Origin: an uncultured Bacteroidia bacterium | GTDB lineage: Bacteria > Bacteroidota > Bacteroidia > Bacteroidales > ML635J-15 | Assembly (NCBI GenBank): GCA_902791865.1 | Contig: CADAXK010000005.1 | Span: 62,001 to 126,000, forward strand | Length of the DNA stretch: 64,000 nt | Direction: 5' to 3' | Part shown: positions 42,177-51,684 of the stretch, in pieces | How positions within the stretch are numbered: position 1 is the first letter of the stretch | How the letters are laid out: every line of letters begins with the position of its first letter | Translations under genes and position numbers: made by a program | Notes under the pieces: generated by a model | Database searches by the model: none | Told to the model about the DNA's origin: nothing | Seen by the model: only the letters and a program-made list of their open reading frames with translations

Positions 42177-43013
42177 CTACCAGACCTTTCCTATGATATA
42201 TTCCTGCGGTATTGGTCCGTAAATTCGCGAATCTCGCTTGTCTGTGCGGTCGTCGTTGAGGATGAAGCAATAGTTTTTCTTGGCGATGTATTCGTTTGTT
42301 TCCTGCTGGTTAACGCGCACATGGTAGGTGTCGGACTGGAAATCGTTTCCCTCAAAAAGACTTATTATATTTTTATATATAGGTGCAAGCCTCGGCGATA
42401 AATTCAAAGTGTCGCCAGCAACAGGCAAGTATATCGGTCCGAAATTGTCCTTGTTCCATGCCAAAAATGCACTCGATGGGAAAACATCAACATCCTTCCA
42501 ATCATCACGGTCAACAATCTTGCGACATGCCAAAAAGGACTTTTCTGCATTTTGAATCTTCTCGAACTCAGCATCGGTGCAAACAAACTCGCACGCCTTG
42601 CCATCATTAAACAAGGCGCCAATTCTCACATCATACTTCGACAGGACAGCACTAAAATCAACCTTAGCAGAATCGACTGATGCTCGGAAACAATGATATG
42701 TATCATAATTTTCATCAACTTGCTTGTTGTTACGATAAAGCACACCGTCATCGATCATCATTACATCACCAGCAACACCAACCACCCGCGACACATACAC
42801 ATCGCGCGATGACAATTTAGTGTCATATTCCAAAGGATACCTATAAGCAACGACATCTCCAACATCAAAAGAACTTGTCTTGCGCACAAAGACATGGCTT
42901 TCGCTTCCATCGGATGCCTTCACGCTGTAGAATCCGAACATCATATAAAATGCCACTCCCCCACCAATAACGGCAAGCAGCAACACCGCAACAAATATCC
43001 TCTTAGTCTTCAT
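42177..43013 (-). CDS. Degenerate signal peptidase I (S26) paralogue
   Basis: 278 residues from the ATG at 43013, overlapping the end of lepB by 11 bases. One N-terminal membrane helix ([23 protein letters not shown]) precedes an S26 fold: [10 protein letters not shown] (box B), [12 protein letters not shown] (box D) and [24 protein letters not shown] (box E). The Ser-Met motif before VGD is missing, and the general-base Lys of box D is Ser75. Catalytic Ser and Lys are therefore both absent, so it is probably not a peptidase. It could be a partner or regulator of the LepB encoded just upstream. Confidence 0.82.
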   Translation of the reverse strand: MKTKRIFVAVLLLAVIGGGVAFYMMFGFYSVKASDGSESHVFVRKTSSFDVGDVVAYRYPLEYDTKLSSRDVYVSRVVGVAGDVMMIDDGVLYRNNKQVDENYDTYHCFRASVDSAKVDFSAVLSKYDVRIGALFNDGKACEFVCTDAEFEKIQNAEKSFLACRKIVDRDDWKDVDVFPSSAFLAWNKDNFGPIYLPVAGDTLNLSPRLAPIYKNIISLFEGNDFQSDTYHVRVNQQETNEYIAKKNYCFILNDDRTDKRDSRIYGPIPQEYIIGKVW

Positions 43014-44706
43014 TGTGAACAATCTTTCCTATTCTGTTCCAGCGTATTCCTCCATATTCCTTGTCCATCGACAACCAGATGAGCCATGCCTTGCCCACTA
43101 TGTGATCTTCGGGAACAAAGCCCCAATAGCGCGAGTCGGCAGAATTGTGTCGGTTGTCACCCATCATCCAGTAATAGTTCATCTTAAAGGTATATTCGGT
43201 AGCTGGCTGACCATTTATGTACGCCTTGCCGTCCTTAACCTCAAGAGTATTTCCCTCGTAGTAACCGATTGCTCGACCATAAAGGATAAGGTTTTCTTCG
43301 GTAAGCTGAATCTTATCGCCAGCCTTCGGAATATACAGCGGACCAAACCAGTCAACATTCCATGGAAATTTCTCATTGTGAGGGAAAATTCGGAAACTGT
43401 CATCGCCAGTAAATCCCTTTGCAACTGTATTCTTTGTAATCGACTCTACAAACGACATTGTTTTGAACTTCTCGTAGTTTTCGGCAGTAAGCGGAACTAT
43501 CTTGTAGTTGATACTGTCGGTACGCAAATCGTAAATGTCGGATGAATTTATTTCATTCTTTCGCAACACCTTTTCGGGAATGTTGGCGGTATTTATGGCA
43601 ATGCGATAATTGAACTGCTTTGATGGAATATCTTTCTGTGGCTTTCCGTTTACAAAGACCTCACCGTCACGCACTTCCAATGTATCGCCGGCAATTGCCA
43701 CACAACGCTTAATGTAGTTTTCGCGCTTGTCAACAGGACGAACGGTCAAATCGTACATATCGCGAACAATCTGACGTGCAAGACGATAGTATTTTTCATC
43801 ATCTGAAATTGCAGGATTCTCCTTCGCCAATTTGGTTTCGTTTTCGCGCAGCTTTGTCGATGCTTCGTTAACAAACGAATTGGTATGAGCCACATTTACT
43901 GCAGGATTGAAAAGCGAATAGGCGAGATTCATGTAATAGTCGTTTGTTTTCTGCGAAACATTGCCAACCACAATCTTCTTGTTCATCATGGTCGAATACT
44001 GACGGTCGAAATCGGCCATACGGAACTGAGTAATCCTGATAATGTCGTAGTAGTCCTGAGCAGGAATCTGCAAAACCACGGTATCGCCAGTCGGATAGTT
44101 GAAAACCACCATGTCGTCACGCTTGATGTCGCCCCAGCCAGTCATACGGCGGTATTCGTTCTGAATCCAAGTCACATAAGATGGCGTACTTTGGGTAAAT
44201 GGCAAAGTGTGATGCACAAACGGGAACGAAATCGGCGTCATAGGCACACGCGGTCCGTATGCTGTCTTGCTGACGAAAAGGTAGTCTCCCACGCGCAAGG
44301 TCTTTTCCATAGACGATGTCGGAATTGTAAACGCCTCGAAGAAGAAAATCCTGATGAAGGATGCAGCAATTACAGCAAAAATCAATGCATCAACCCATTC
44401 GAGGGTTTTGCGTTTTACCTTCGTGCAATTTTCTGGATTTTTCGGCTTCCAGAACGCCCAACGGACAAACTTGGTAATATAAATGTCGATTATCAGCAGT
44501 TCGCCGAGCAAAAACCAGTAGTTTCCGAGCCAAATCACCCATCCGATGTAGAAGATTGTCCAACAAGCAAACCATATCCAATTGCGACGCGATGGCATCT
44601 CGATGAACTTTTCGCATTTTCCAATTTTAAGGTTCCACCCCTTTTTCGGTTCATTTGGCTTGTTTACAGCCGTATTTTCAGTTTCGTTTTTCTTTTTGAA
44701 TAGCAT
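43003..44706 (-). CDS. lepB: Signal peptidase I
   Basis: 567 residues, longer than enterobacterial LepB but usual for Bacteroidota, because of an insertion of about 180 residues. It removes signal peptides from secreted proteins at the inner membrane. Two N-terminal membrane helices (about 43-80) and a third (about 105-122) precede the catalytic region: [14 protein letters not shown] with Ser132, [11 protein letters not shown] with Lys333, and [26 protein letters not shown]. The gene follows dapB by five bases and overlaps its degenerate paralogue. Confidence 0.95.
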   Translation of the reverse strand: MLFKKKNETENTAVNKPNEPKKGWNLKIGKCEKFIEMPSRRNWIWFACWTIFYIGWVIWLGNYWFLLGELLIIDIYITKFVRWAFWKPKNPENCTKVKRKTLEWVDALIFAVIAASFIRIFFFEAFTIPTSSMEKTLRVGDYLFVSKTAYGPRVPMTPISFPFVHHTLPFTQSTPSYVTWIQNEYRRMTGWGDIKRDDMVVFNYPTGDTVVLQIPAQDYYDIIRITQFRMADFDRQYSTMMNKKIVVGNVSQKTNDYYMNLAYSLFNPAVNVAHTNSFVNEASTKLRENETKLAKENPAISDDEKYYRLARQIVRDMYDLTVRPVDKRENYIKRCVAIAGDTLEVRDGEVFVNGKPQKDIPSKQFNYRIAINTANIPEKVLRKNEINSSDIYDLRTDSINYKIVPLTAENYEKFKTMSFVESITKNTVAKGFTGDDSFRIFPHNEKFPWNVDWFGPLYIPKAGDKIQLTEENLILYGRAIGYYEGNTLEVKDGKAYINGQPATEYTFKMNYYWMMGDNRHNSADSRYWGFVPEDHIVGKAWLIWLSMDKEYGGIRWNRIGKIVHNED

Positions 44707-44711
44707 ATTTC

Positions 44712-45425
44712 TTATAATCCAAGTAAATCATTCATTGTAAACATACCACATTTTCCTACAAGGAATTCGGCAGCTAGCACCGCTCCGTTTGCCAATCCGC
44801 AACGGCTTTTTGCCGAGTGTGCAATTGTGATGTCATCGTACTCGCTCGACCACAACACGCTATGGTCACCGAAGACCTCACCTTCCCTAAACGAATCTAT
44901 TTCAAGAATATTGTCTGATCCTTCATCAAGTTTCCAATCCGAATAACGCGGATTGTTTTCGATAATACCTTTTGCAAGCGTTATAGCCGTTCCGCTAGGC
45001 TTGTCGAGTTTGTGAATATGGTGAGTTTCCTCGATGTGAGCCGAGTACTGCGGATAAGCCGCCAACTTCTGTGCAAGCATACGGTTAACTGCCATAAAGA
45101 TGTTCATGCCAATGCTATAGTTAGACGAATAAAAGAAAGCCGACGAATTTTCACGGCACAACTTTTCCATCGTGGAAGCATCGAAAGTCCAGCCAGTAGT
45201 CCCAGACACCACGCGCAGACCACCTTTCACACAAGCCATCACATTTTGCTCAGCCGTCTTGGGAGTAGAAAACTCGATAGCAACATCGCCAAGTGATGCA
45301 ATATTTCCGCAGGAGCATATATCGCGGTCAATATCAAAGATTTCGGAGATTCTGTGTCCGTGTTCAATAGCCACGCGCTCAATCTCCTTGCCCATCTTTC
45401 CGTATCCAATAAGAACAATATTCAT
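44712..45425 (-). CDS. dapB: 4-hydroxy-tetrahydrodipicolinate reductase
   Basis: 237 residues from the ATG at 45425 ([16 protein letters not shown]), the nucleotide-binding N-terminus; a longer frame to 45509 runs through the promoter. It is an NAD(P)H-dependent enzyme of the diaminopimelate/lysine pathway. VSGTTGW and [21 protein letters not shown] (catalytic His and Lys) are intact. It is the first gene of the dapB-lepB-paralogue-wbqC-lgt-malY cluster, linking precursor synthesis with envelope export. Confidence 0.96.
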   Translation of the reverse strand: MNIVLIGYGKMGKEIERVAIEHGHRISEIFDIDRDICSCGNIASLGDVAIEFSTPKTAEQNVMACVKGGLRVVSGTTGWTFDASTMEKLCRENSSAFFYSSNYSIGMNIFMAVNRMLAQKLAAYPQYSAHIEETHHIHKLDKPSGTAITLAKGIIENNPRYSDWKLDEGSDNILEIDSFREGEVFGDHSVLWSSEYDDITIAHSAKSRCGLANGAVLAAEFLVGKCGMFTMNDLLGL

Positions 45426-45452
45426 TATATAAATCTTTGCGGTAAAAAGTTG

Positions 45453-45483
45453 CAAAGTTAGCAAAATCCCGAACAAAAACAAA
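45453..45483 (-). promoter_or_regulatory. Promoter of the dapB-lepB-lgt cluster
   Basis: TTTG (45483-45480), 19 bases, TAACTTTG (45460-45453) on the minus strand. It fixes the dapB start at 45425. It is back to back with the promoter of the riboswitch transcript. Confidence 0.8.
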
Positions 45484-45493
45484 ACAGCATTTT

Positions 45494-45528
45494 TTTGCAT
45501 AAAAAACAAAAAATATACACTACTTTTG
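45494..45528 (+). promoter_or_regulatory. Promoter of the cobalamin riboswitch transcript
   Basis: TTTG (45494-45497) and TACTTTTG (45521-45528), spacer 23 bases, slightly long. The aptamer starts about 9 bases downstream. Confidence 0.6.
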
Positions 45529-45536
45529 CGGCGGAT

Positions 45537-45690
45537 TCAGGTTTCCGAGGAATTAATAGGGAATCTTGTGAAAATCAAGAGCTATACCCGTAGCTGTAAG
45601 TTCAGGGAACGGCTTTTCGCACCAAGTCACTGGCATTGTCCGGGAAGACGCGGAAAGCTTGAACGAGCCAGAAGACCTGCCTGTTTTCCA
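45537..45690 (+). ncRNA. Cobalamin (B12) riboswitch aptamer
   Basis: Outer stem CAGGT (45539-45543) with ACCTG (45675-45679). Conserved parts in order: AATAGGGAATCTTGTGAAAATCAAGAG-like P3 region, ATACCCGTAGCTGTAAG, CCAAGTCACTGG, GGGAAGACG, and the B12 box GAGCCAGAAGACCTGCC (45665-45681). The remaining 107 bases to the ATG at 45798 form the expression platform, with a possible hairpin near 45700-45716. It should lower expression of the CoA-transferase when adenosylcobalamin is plentiful. Confidence 0.93.
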
Positions 45691-45797
45691 TAATCGCAGC
45701 CTTCGGGATTAAGGGCGTGGTGATAAAAGTATAGAAACCATAAATGTGCTGTATTCCGGCCGCTGCAAAATATATGTATGATTAAAATTATGTTCTA

Positions 45798-47120
45798 ATG
45801 AAGAAGAAAAGTTATAGTGCAGTGACAGCGGAAGAAGCCGTAAAGGTGATAAAATCGGGGGATCACATCCATATTAGTTCGGTGTCGAATGTACCGCAGT
45901 GCCTGATAAAAGCATTGTGCGACAGAGGACGCAACGGGGAACTGAAAAATGTTTATATCCATCACCTTCATACCGAAGGTGCCGCACCGTATGTCAATCC
46001 AGAATTTGAAGGCATTTTCCAACACAATGCATTTTTTGTTGGTGCAAATGTCAGAGAAAGCGTACAGAAAGGTCTTGCCGACTATATTCCAGTCTTTCTT
46101 GGCGAGACATCAAAACTTTACCGCGAAAAGTACATCAAGTGCAATGTTGCGATGATTCAGGTCTGTCCACCCGACAAGTTCGGATACGTTTCACTCGGCA
46201 CATCGGTAGATGCTACACTTGCTGCAATCGAAACCGCAGAGTTTACCATCGCAGTAGTAAACAAGAATGTGCCACGCTCGCTTGGTGATTCGCAGATACA
46301 TATAAGCAATATTGACTATTTTGTGGAAGACGACAGCCCTCTAATCACAGTCGAATTCGCAAAGCCAACCGAAATAGAACGCACAATTGGTCGCTACTGC
46401 GCCGAACTGATTGAAGACGGCGCTTGTCTGCAAATGGGTATCGGCTCCATTCCAAACGCAATACTTTCGTGCCTCGGCAACCACAAGGACATTGGCATCC
46501 ACACCGAAATGTTCTCCGATGGAATACTTCCACTGATAAAGAAAGGCATAATCACCGGTGCAAAAAAGCGACTCGACAAGGGCAAAATTGTTTCGACATT
46601 CGTAATGGGTTCTCAAAAAATATACAACTTCATCGACAGCAATCCACAGGTACTTATGAAAGATGTTGAGTACACCAACGACCCATTCATCATAGCGCAG
46701 CAACCGAAAATGACATCAATAAATTCGGCCATTCAGGTTGACTTGTCGGGACAGGTATGCGCAGATTCGCTTGGCGACAAGATATATTCGGGCGTCGGCG
46801 GACAGATTGACTTTGTGTACGGTTCTACCCGTGCCAAAGGCGGAAAAGCAATCATTGCAATGCCGACAACCACTCGCAAGGGAATCAGCAAGATTGTTCC
46901 CGCCCTCGACCTCGGCTCGGGCGCAGTTACCACACGAAACCATATACACTGGTTCATAACCGAATACGGAGCAGTAAACCTCTACGGACGCTCGCTTCAG
47001 GAAAGGGCGAAACTAATAATTTCAATCGCCAATCCTAAGTTTCAAGAAGAACTTGAAGAAGCTGCCTTCAAACGATTCGGACCACATTATCATTATATTT
47101 GTAAAAACAATGTTATATAA
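45798..47120 (+). CDS. Acetyl-CoA hydrolase/CoA-transferase, 4-hydroxybutyrate CoA-transferase type
   Basis: 440 residues, usual length for AbfT-type enzymes. The N-terminal domain has SGDHIHISSVSNVPQCL, and the C-terminal domain has the catalytic glutamate in DIGIHTEMFSDG (Glu237) and YSGVGGQIDFVYGS, where the oxyanion/CoA loop lies. By family it moves CoA between acyl groups (acetate, butyrate, 4-hydroxybutyrate, propionate or succinate); the substrate cannot be fixed by eye. It is preceded by a cobalamin riboswitch. Propionate formation through B12-dependent methylmalonyl-CoA mutase could explain the link. It is cytoplasmic. Confidence 0.9.
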   Translation: MKKKSYSAVTAEEAVKVIKSGDHIHISSVSNVPQCLIKALCDRGRNGELKNVYIHHLHTEGAAPYVNPEFEGIFQHNAFFVGANVRESVQKGLADYIPVFLGETSKLYREKYIKCNVAMIQVCPPDKFGYVSLGTSVDATLAAIETAEFTIAVVNKNVPRSLGDSQIHISNIDYFVEDDSPLITVEFAKPTEIERTIGRYCAELIEDGACLQMGIGSIPNAILSCLGNHKDIGIHTEMFSDGILPLIKKGIITGAKKRLDKGKIVSTFVMGSQKIYNFIDSNPQVLMKDVEYTNDPFIIAQQPKMTSINSAIQVDLSGQVCADSLGDKIYSGVGGQIDFVYGSTRAKGGKAIIAMPTTTRKGISKIVPALDLGSGAVTTRNHIHWFITEYGAVNLYGRSLQERAKLIISIANPKFQEELEEAAFKRFGPHYHYICKNNVI

Positions 47121-47142
47121 AGAATAAAAAATTAATTAAACT

Positions 47143-47424
47143 ATGGCAAATTTCAGCATTTGGGAAGTACTTTTTCTGCTATGTTTTGCAGTAAGCTGGC
47201 CTGTTTCAATCGCAAAGTCGTTGCGCACCAAAATGGTAATTGGCAAAAGTCCACTATTTATGTCACTGATAATATTGGGGTACATTTTCGGCATTATTCA
47301 TAAGTCACTGTACAGCAACGACATAGTAATATGGCTTTATGTCTTCAATGCTGCTTTGGTATCATTTGACTTGGCGCTATATTTCATGTATATTGGCAAG
47401 AATCGCCGTGATTTGAAACGATAA
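47143..47424 (+). CDS. Small membrane protein of unknown function
   Basis: 93 residues with three predicted membrane helices: IWEVLFLLCFAVSWPVSIA, SPLFMSLIILGYIFGIIH and IVIWLYVFNAALVSFDLALYFMYIG. A basic tail ends it. The length and a proline in helix 1 recall one half of a PQ-loop/SemiSWEET transporter, but no PQ motif is seen. It lies 22 bases after the CoA-transferase gene and 24 before marC, so it may share their riboswitch-controlled transcript. Confidence 0.75.
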   Translation: MANFSIWEVLFLLCFAVSWPVSIAKSLRTKMVIGKSPLFMSLIILGYIFGIIHKSLYSNDIVIWLYVFNAALVSFDLALYFMYIGKNRRDLKR

Positions 47425-47448
47425 AACCAAACTCTACATCAATTAACC

Positions 47449-48063
47449 ATGGAATTTATCGGACAGTTTTTCGGACAATTTGATTTTATAGAGGTATTCA
47501 GTTCCTTCATTGTAATGTTTGCAATCATCGACATTTTAGGTTCGATACCTATTTTCTTGAGTCTGAAAGAACAAGGAAAACCGATAAAGGGCTTGCAAGC
47601 ATGTCTTACAGCACTCGGTCTTTTCCTTTTGTTTTTCTTCGCCGGCGATGCCTTGCTGAATCTTTTCGGCATCGATACGGCATCCTTTGCTGTAGCGGGA
47701 GCATTCGTATTGTTCGTTCTGGCGGTGGAAATGATACTTGGTCGCGAAATCATCAAGAACGAAAATATTGGAAGCGGTGCAAGCATTGTCCCCGTGGCGT
47801 TTCCGCTCATAGCCGGTCCCGGCGCACTGACAGCTCTGCTTTCGCTTCGCGCTGAATACGCAGTAGTGAACATCCTCATCGGTCTGCTTCTGAACATAAT
47901 ACTCGACTATTTTGTAATCCGTCTGCTCGACAAGGTTAAAAATCTGCTCGGCGCAAACCTTATTTTCATCATCCGAAAATTTTTCGGCGTTATTTTGCTC
48001 GCAATCGCAGTAAATATGTTTGTAAACAATATTTATGTGATTATTGCGAATGTACCAAGATAA
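47449..48063 (+). CDS. MarC family integral membrane protein
   Basis: 204 residues, six membrane helices. The MarC/UPF0056 patterns FIVMFAIIDILGSIPIFLSL and VAFPLIAGPGALTALLSL are present. MarC was once linked to multidrug resistance in E. coli, which was not upheld; the function is unknown. It is probably co-transcribed with the CoA-transferase and the small membrane protein. Confidence 0.9.
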   Translation: MEFIGQFFGQFDFIEVFSSFIVMFAIIDILGSIPIFLSLKEQGKPIKGLQACLTALGLFLLFFFAGDALLNLFGIDTASFAVAGAFVLFVLAVEMILGREIIKNENIGSGASIVPVAFPLIAGPGALTALLSLRAEYAVVNILIGLLLNIILDYFVIRLLDKVKNLLGANLIFIIRKFFGVILLAIAVNMFVNNIYVIIANVPR

Positions 48064-48078
48064 AGGGAATTTCGATTG

Positions 48079-48098
48079 ACGATTTTAGATTTACGATT
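48079..48098. repeat. Dispersed AT-rich word (copy of ACGATTTTAGATTTACGATT)
   Basis: ACGATTTTAGATTTACGATT between the convergent marC and flippase genes. Close relatives are at 23452-23492 (two copies) and 61381-61406 (opposite strand). Confidence 0.6.
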
Positions 48099-49338
48099 AT
48101 TCATTGTCAACTTTTACTTCATTGTGGGTTTCGCCTTTCAACTTTCCTTTATGCTTTGCAAAAAAAACGACCAGCACTATAGACGAAACCAGATACGAAC
48201 ATGAGTTAACTATGCAAGCTCCGCTAATATCCATTGCTGGAATAAGCCAGAATGCTAGCGCGAATGTTACGACCAATCCTGCCGCCGACTTTATAATCAA
48301 TATGTTCAGATTACGGATTGCGGAAAAATAGTTACCGATGACATTAGAGAATGCAATAGCAAGAATTCCCGGTGCAAGCAACAGTAAAACTTGTTTCACC
48401 CCACCAAATTCGGAACCGAATACCCACTGGAAAACGGATTGTGGCACCAACAGAACAGCTCCAACGCACAAGGCCGACACACCAAGGCTGGTCAATGCCA
48501 ATGTCATAGTCTCACGTCTCGACTGCTGCGTATCGCCTTGCTTTAACACATTGGAAAACTGCACCATAGACATACTACGGCTTACAATCCATATTGCCTC
48601 CGCAGCCGTAACCCCAATAGAGAAAACGCCCACGGAACCGCGACCGATGATGTAGTCTAGCATATAATAAGTAAGCCTATAATTGAAAAACTGCAAAAGA
48701 CTGCTAAGTTCGGTTTTCCATCCAAAGGAAAGCATCTGACGGTTACAGTTGCGGTCAAAATCCCATTTCAGCGCCACGCCAATTTTCCTACGCAACACAC
48801 GGCACACCAATAGCATTAGCAGCAACGACACCACCTGCCCGAAAAAATAGGCATAAAAACCTATCTGTGGCCAAATCAAATATATTACGAACATGCAAAG
48901 CAACAACAATGCAGGTTGCAAAACCGTCACCAGGTTATAATGTCCGATTTTCTGCCCACCGACAAAAAGCGAGTTGTGAAAGGCTATCAGTCCCATCAGA
49001 GAAGCAGCCGCAAAGAGAAACGGAGCTGTGCTTGTCTGACCAGTTAACAACAGCACCACAGCACCTACCACCGCGACAAGGAACGACCACAAATACGCCG
49101 CCGTAGCCAATTTTGATGTGCCTAAGCGAGAAAAAAAATACGAGACACTGCTGCCTGTAAACACATTGGCAAAAATGGAAATCAAACCTAGGTCAGCCAC
49201 AAAAAGAGCCACCGCACCACGTCCATCTGCGCCCCACAACTGCGTGGTAAGTACTATCACTGCAAAATTGAGCAACAAAATTAGAGATTTGCTCAATATG
49301 GTTTCAATAATATTTGTTTTCAGATTAATCGTACTCAT
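48097..49338 (-). CDS. Polysaccharide flippase (Wzx/MurJ-like, MOP superfamily)
   Basis: 413 residues from the ATG at 49338 (MSTINLKTNIIETILSKS), which overlaps the end of the glycosyltransferase gene by 14 bases. About twelve membrane helices, N-terminal pattern SKSLILLLNFAVIVLTTQLWGADGRGAVALF typical of Wzx-type flippases. By family it flips lipid-linked sugar units across the inner membrane. It is coupled to the glycosyltransferase and stands near the Wza/Wzc genes, so a common polysaccharide is likely. Confidence 0.88.
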   Translation of the reverse strand: MSTINLKTNIIETILSKSLILLLNFAVIVLTTQLWGADGRGAVALFVADLGLISIFANVFTGSSVSYFFSRLGTSKLATAAYLWSFLVAVVGAVVLLLTGQTSTAPFLFAAASLMGLIAFHNSLFVGGQKIGHYNLVTVLQPALLLLCMFVIYLIWPQIGFYAYFFGQVVSLLLMLLVCRVLRRKIGVALKWDFDRNCNRQMLSFGWKTELSSLLQFFNYRLTYYMLDYIIGRGSVGVFSIGVTAAEAIWIVSRSMSMVQFSNVLKQGDTQQSRRETMTLALTSLGVSALCVGAVLLVPQSVFQWVFGSEFGGVKQVLLLLAPGILAIAFSNVIGNYFSAIRNLNILIIKSAAGLVVTFALAFWLIPAMDISGACIVNSCSYLVSSIVLVVFFAKHKGKLKGETHNEVKVDNE

Positions 49339-50431
49339 TTTGCAAGATAAAACGTACAAAATCGCCTTCTATTGCCTTCCAGTTGTATTTTTGCTCGGAC
49401 AGTTCACGCGCCTGTGCACAATGCCTCAGATACATATTTCCATCGTGTAGGTATTCAACCACTCTGTCCACAACTGCATCTATATCATCCGGCGAAACCA
49501 ACAGTCCAAACTTATCAATTTCCGGACAACCTTTCCGAATAGCAGCCAGATTGGAATAGATTACAGGACGCCCCATAGCCATGTAATAAAAAAGCTTGAT
49601 TGGCAAACAACGTGTATTTTCTTCGTCATCATCGCGAAGATCCAAAAATATGTCATTTTGCGCAGCCACTTCGCAGAACTGCTTGAATGGCAAAAATGGC
49701 ATCAGGTTAAGCGTCATATTTTCTGGAAGATCACACTCAAACTCATCATTTGAAACCACATTCAACACAATCCGTTGTGCAGGATTCTGAACAGCAAGGC
49801 GCTTTGCAACCTCCACAACACGAGGAAAACCCTTCTCGGCAGTAAGATTGCCACTATAAAACAAGCGAACCTCCTGATTGATAGCAGATGGCTTGGTCAT
49901 CTGAACATATTGCAAGTCAGGATAATACGACACAAAAACATATTTCTTCTCATGAAACCGTTTCATAATCGGCAATGCCTTGTCTATCTCGCCAAAAATG
50001 AATCCATCCGAATAACGACACATACATGAATTGAACATATTAAGTATCAATCTCTTGAAAAATCTTCGGAGACCAGAATGACCGCGAAGATTTTTCTTTG
50101 AGGGATACCATTCGGTGACATCGTATAGGACACGACAGTTACCTTTATGCTTTCGACAATAGATTTTGGCACCGCGCAAGGCCATCGGAGTATCGCAAAC
50201 TACAACATCAGGATGAAGCCGAGACAATATATCTGACAAATGACGCATTAGTTGAAAACGGGAAAAATCTTGCGGAGAATACAGGATAACATCAGAGTCA
50301 GATATGTGCGTGGCAAACGGTGCCACCACCACCACACGGCAATCCCACTTTCGCAGGCTCGCTACCTGATGATACCACACGCGCTCATCATCGGCGGCAT
50401 GGACAGTCTGCATAAATACAACCGTTGTCAT
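49325..50431 (-). CDS. Glycosyltransferase family 4-like
   Basis: 368 residues from the ATG at 50431; the GTG at 50437 is less likely. GT-B fold: the N-terminal domain has TVHAADDERVWYHQVASLRKWD, HPDVVVCDTPMA and YDVTEWYPSK; the C-terminal domain has LFYSGNLTAEKGFPRVVEVAKRL, NDIFLDLRDDDEENTRCLPIKLFYYMAMGRPVIYSN, the E(x7)E-like donor site. No signal or membrane helices. It should add a sugar to a lipid-linked or growing glycan. The gene is divergent from the cation antiporter. Confidence 0.88.
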   Translation of the reverse strand: MTTVVFMQTVHAADDERVWYHQVASLRKWDCRVVVVAPFATHISDSDVILYSPQDFSRFQLMRHLSDILSRLHPDVVVCDTPMALRGAKIYCRKHKGNCRVLYDVTEWYPSKKNLRGHSGLRRFFKRLILNMFNSCMCRYSDGFIFGEIDKALPIMKRFHEKKYVFVSYYPDLQYVQMTKPSAINQEVRLFYSGNLTAEKGFPRVVEVAKRLAVQNPAQRIVLNVVSNDEFECDLPENMTLNLMPFLPFKQFCEVAAQNDIFLDLRDDDEENTRCLPIKLFYYMAMGRPVIYSNLAAIRKGCPEIDKFGLLVSPDDIDAVVDRVVEYLHDGNMYLRHCAQARELSEQKYNWKAIEGDFVRFILQNEYD

Positions 50432-50450
50432 ATACACAAGATTTCAAGTG

Positions 50451-50458
50451 CAAAAATA
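50451..50458 (-). promoter_or_regulatory. -7 element of the glycosyltransferase-flippase operon
   Basis: TATTTTTG on the minus strand (50458-50451), 19 bases before the ATG at 50431. The nearest TTTG is only 15 bases upstream, so the -33 box is unsure. Confidence 0.5.
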
Positions 50459-50500
50459 CAAAATCAAACGAAACAAATTCTTGCATTCAACAAATATGAT

Positions 50501-50508
50501 TATTTTTG
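50501..50508 (+). promoter_or_regulatory. -7 element of the cation antiporter gene
   Basis: TATTTTTG at 50501-50508, nine bases before the ATG at 50518, suggesting a very short leader. A CTTG 17 bases upstream is a weak -33 box. Confidence 0.5.
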
Positions 50509-50517
50509 CAAAATTAA

Positions 50518-51516
50518 ATGGACAGTATACTGAACATATTATCGTCAGAACCGTTTTTCTATGTGGCACTTGTTGCTGGCATTGCATTACTCGTATATGC
50601 AGGCGATTGGGTAGTGAAAAGTAGCGTCTGGGTAGCAGAATATTTTAACGTATCGAAACTTATAATAGGAGTTACAATTGTGTCGATGGGCACATCGTTA
50701 CCCGAACTATGTGTGAGCCTCAGCGCAGCTCTCGATGGTTCCGCCAACATATCGATAGGAAATGTTGTGGGAAGCAACATCGCCAACATTTGTCTAATAC
50801 TTGGAATCACTGCCATTATCATTACCCTGCCAATTTCGCGGGCAGTGATACGACGCGATCTTATGATACTTCTAGCAGCAACTTTGATTTTCGCTTTTGC
50901 GCTCATCGACAGTGAGATAAATCTGCTCGAAGGCATTTTTCTGCTACTCATAATGATATTGTATATGTACCTGACATTCAGGTCTGCAAAAAAGGAACCT
51001 CCATCGGAAGAACCCGATGCTGAGCCCGAAAAAAAGCATAATATCTGGCTGTCGTTCCTAATTGTAATCATCAGTTGTGCAGGACTTATCGCCGGTTCAG
51101 AACTTTTAGTTTATGGTGCCGAAAACATAGCCAGGTCGATAGGTGTAAGCGACAGGGTTATCGCAGTTACGGTCGTAGCAATTGGAACATCGTTACCAGA
51201 ACTGACAACTTCAATAGTTGCCGCTATAAAGAAGGAACTCGACATTTCTGTGGGCAATATCATAGGCTCCAACATATTCAATATCTGCATGATAATTGGA
51301 CTTACATCATGCGTAACGCCACTCGAAGCCGAAGCCAACATTTTAAGTTTCGATGTATGGTTCCTACTTGCTTCACTTTTACTGCTAGGCATTACAGTAT
51401 TTCCAATAAAAGGCAAAACAGAAATCGTCCGCATAGAAGGGATAATGCTCCTGCTCCTATATATAGGCTACTATGTGGCAATGGGACTCACAGGACAGTT
51501 CGCAGCTCTAGGGTAA
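50518..51516 (+). CDS. Calcium/sodium antiporter, YrbG-like CaCA family
   Basis: 332 residues, ten membrane helices in two inverted halves. Each half has the alpha-repeat signature: VSMGTSLPELCVSLSAALDGSANISIGNVVGSN and VAIGTSLPELTTSIVAAIKKELDISVGNIIGSN. By family it exchanges Ca2+ for Na+ or H+ across the inner membrane. A cytoplasmic loop rich in Glu/Pro (EEPDAEPEKKHN) joins the halves. Single gene between the glycosyltransferase and the export operon. Confidence 0.93.
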   Translation: MDSILNILSSEPFFYVALVAGIALLVYAGDWVVKSSVWVAEYFNVSKLIIGVTIVSMGTSLPELCVSLSAALDGSANISIGNVVGSNIANICLILGITAIIITLPISRAVIRRDLMILLAATLIFAFALIDSEINLLEGIFLLLIMILYMYLTFRSAKKEPPSEEPDAEPEKKHNIWLSFLIVIISCAGLIAGSELLVYGAENIARSIGVSDRVIAVTVVAIGTSLPELTTSIVAAIKKELDISVGNIIGSNIFNICMIIGLTSCVTPLEAEANILSFDVWFLLASLLLLGITVFPIKGKTEIVRIEGIMLLLLYIGYYVAMGLTGQFAALG

Positions 51517-51560
51517 ACAAAGTCAGATTCTTGATTTTGAACATCACAAATTCGTGTTGA

Positions 51561-51577
51561 GATGCAAATTTTGCATC
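51561..51577. repeat. Perfect 17-base palindrome
   Basis: GATGCAAA-T-TTTGCATC, between the antiporter gene and the Wza gene, about 80 bases before the -7 box. Possible operator; no T run, so not a terminator. Confidence 0.5.
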
Positions 51578-51654
51578 AGCATAGTAGCGAACAAGATTTT
51601 GTACAAACTAATATCCATTGTAAAAATTTGTTATTATTATAAGTATATATTTTG

Positions 51655-51662
51655 TATCTTTG
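51655..51662 (+). promoter_or_regulatory. -7 element of the polysaccharide export operon
   Basis: TATCTTTG at 51655-51662, 22 bases before the ATG at 51685. A TTTG at 51627-51630 is 24 bases upstream, beyond the usual spacing. Confidence 0.55.
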
Positions 51663-51684
51663 CGGTCTTAATTTGATTTCATAG

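Noticed and set aside
43885..44703. 272-codon plus-strand frame
   Set aside because: It is the shadow of lepB.
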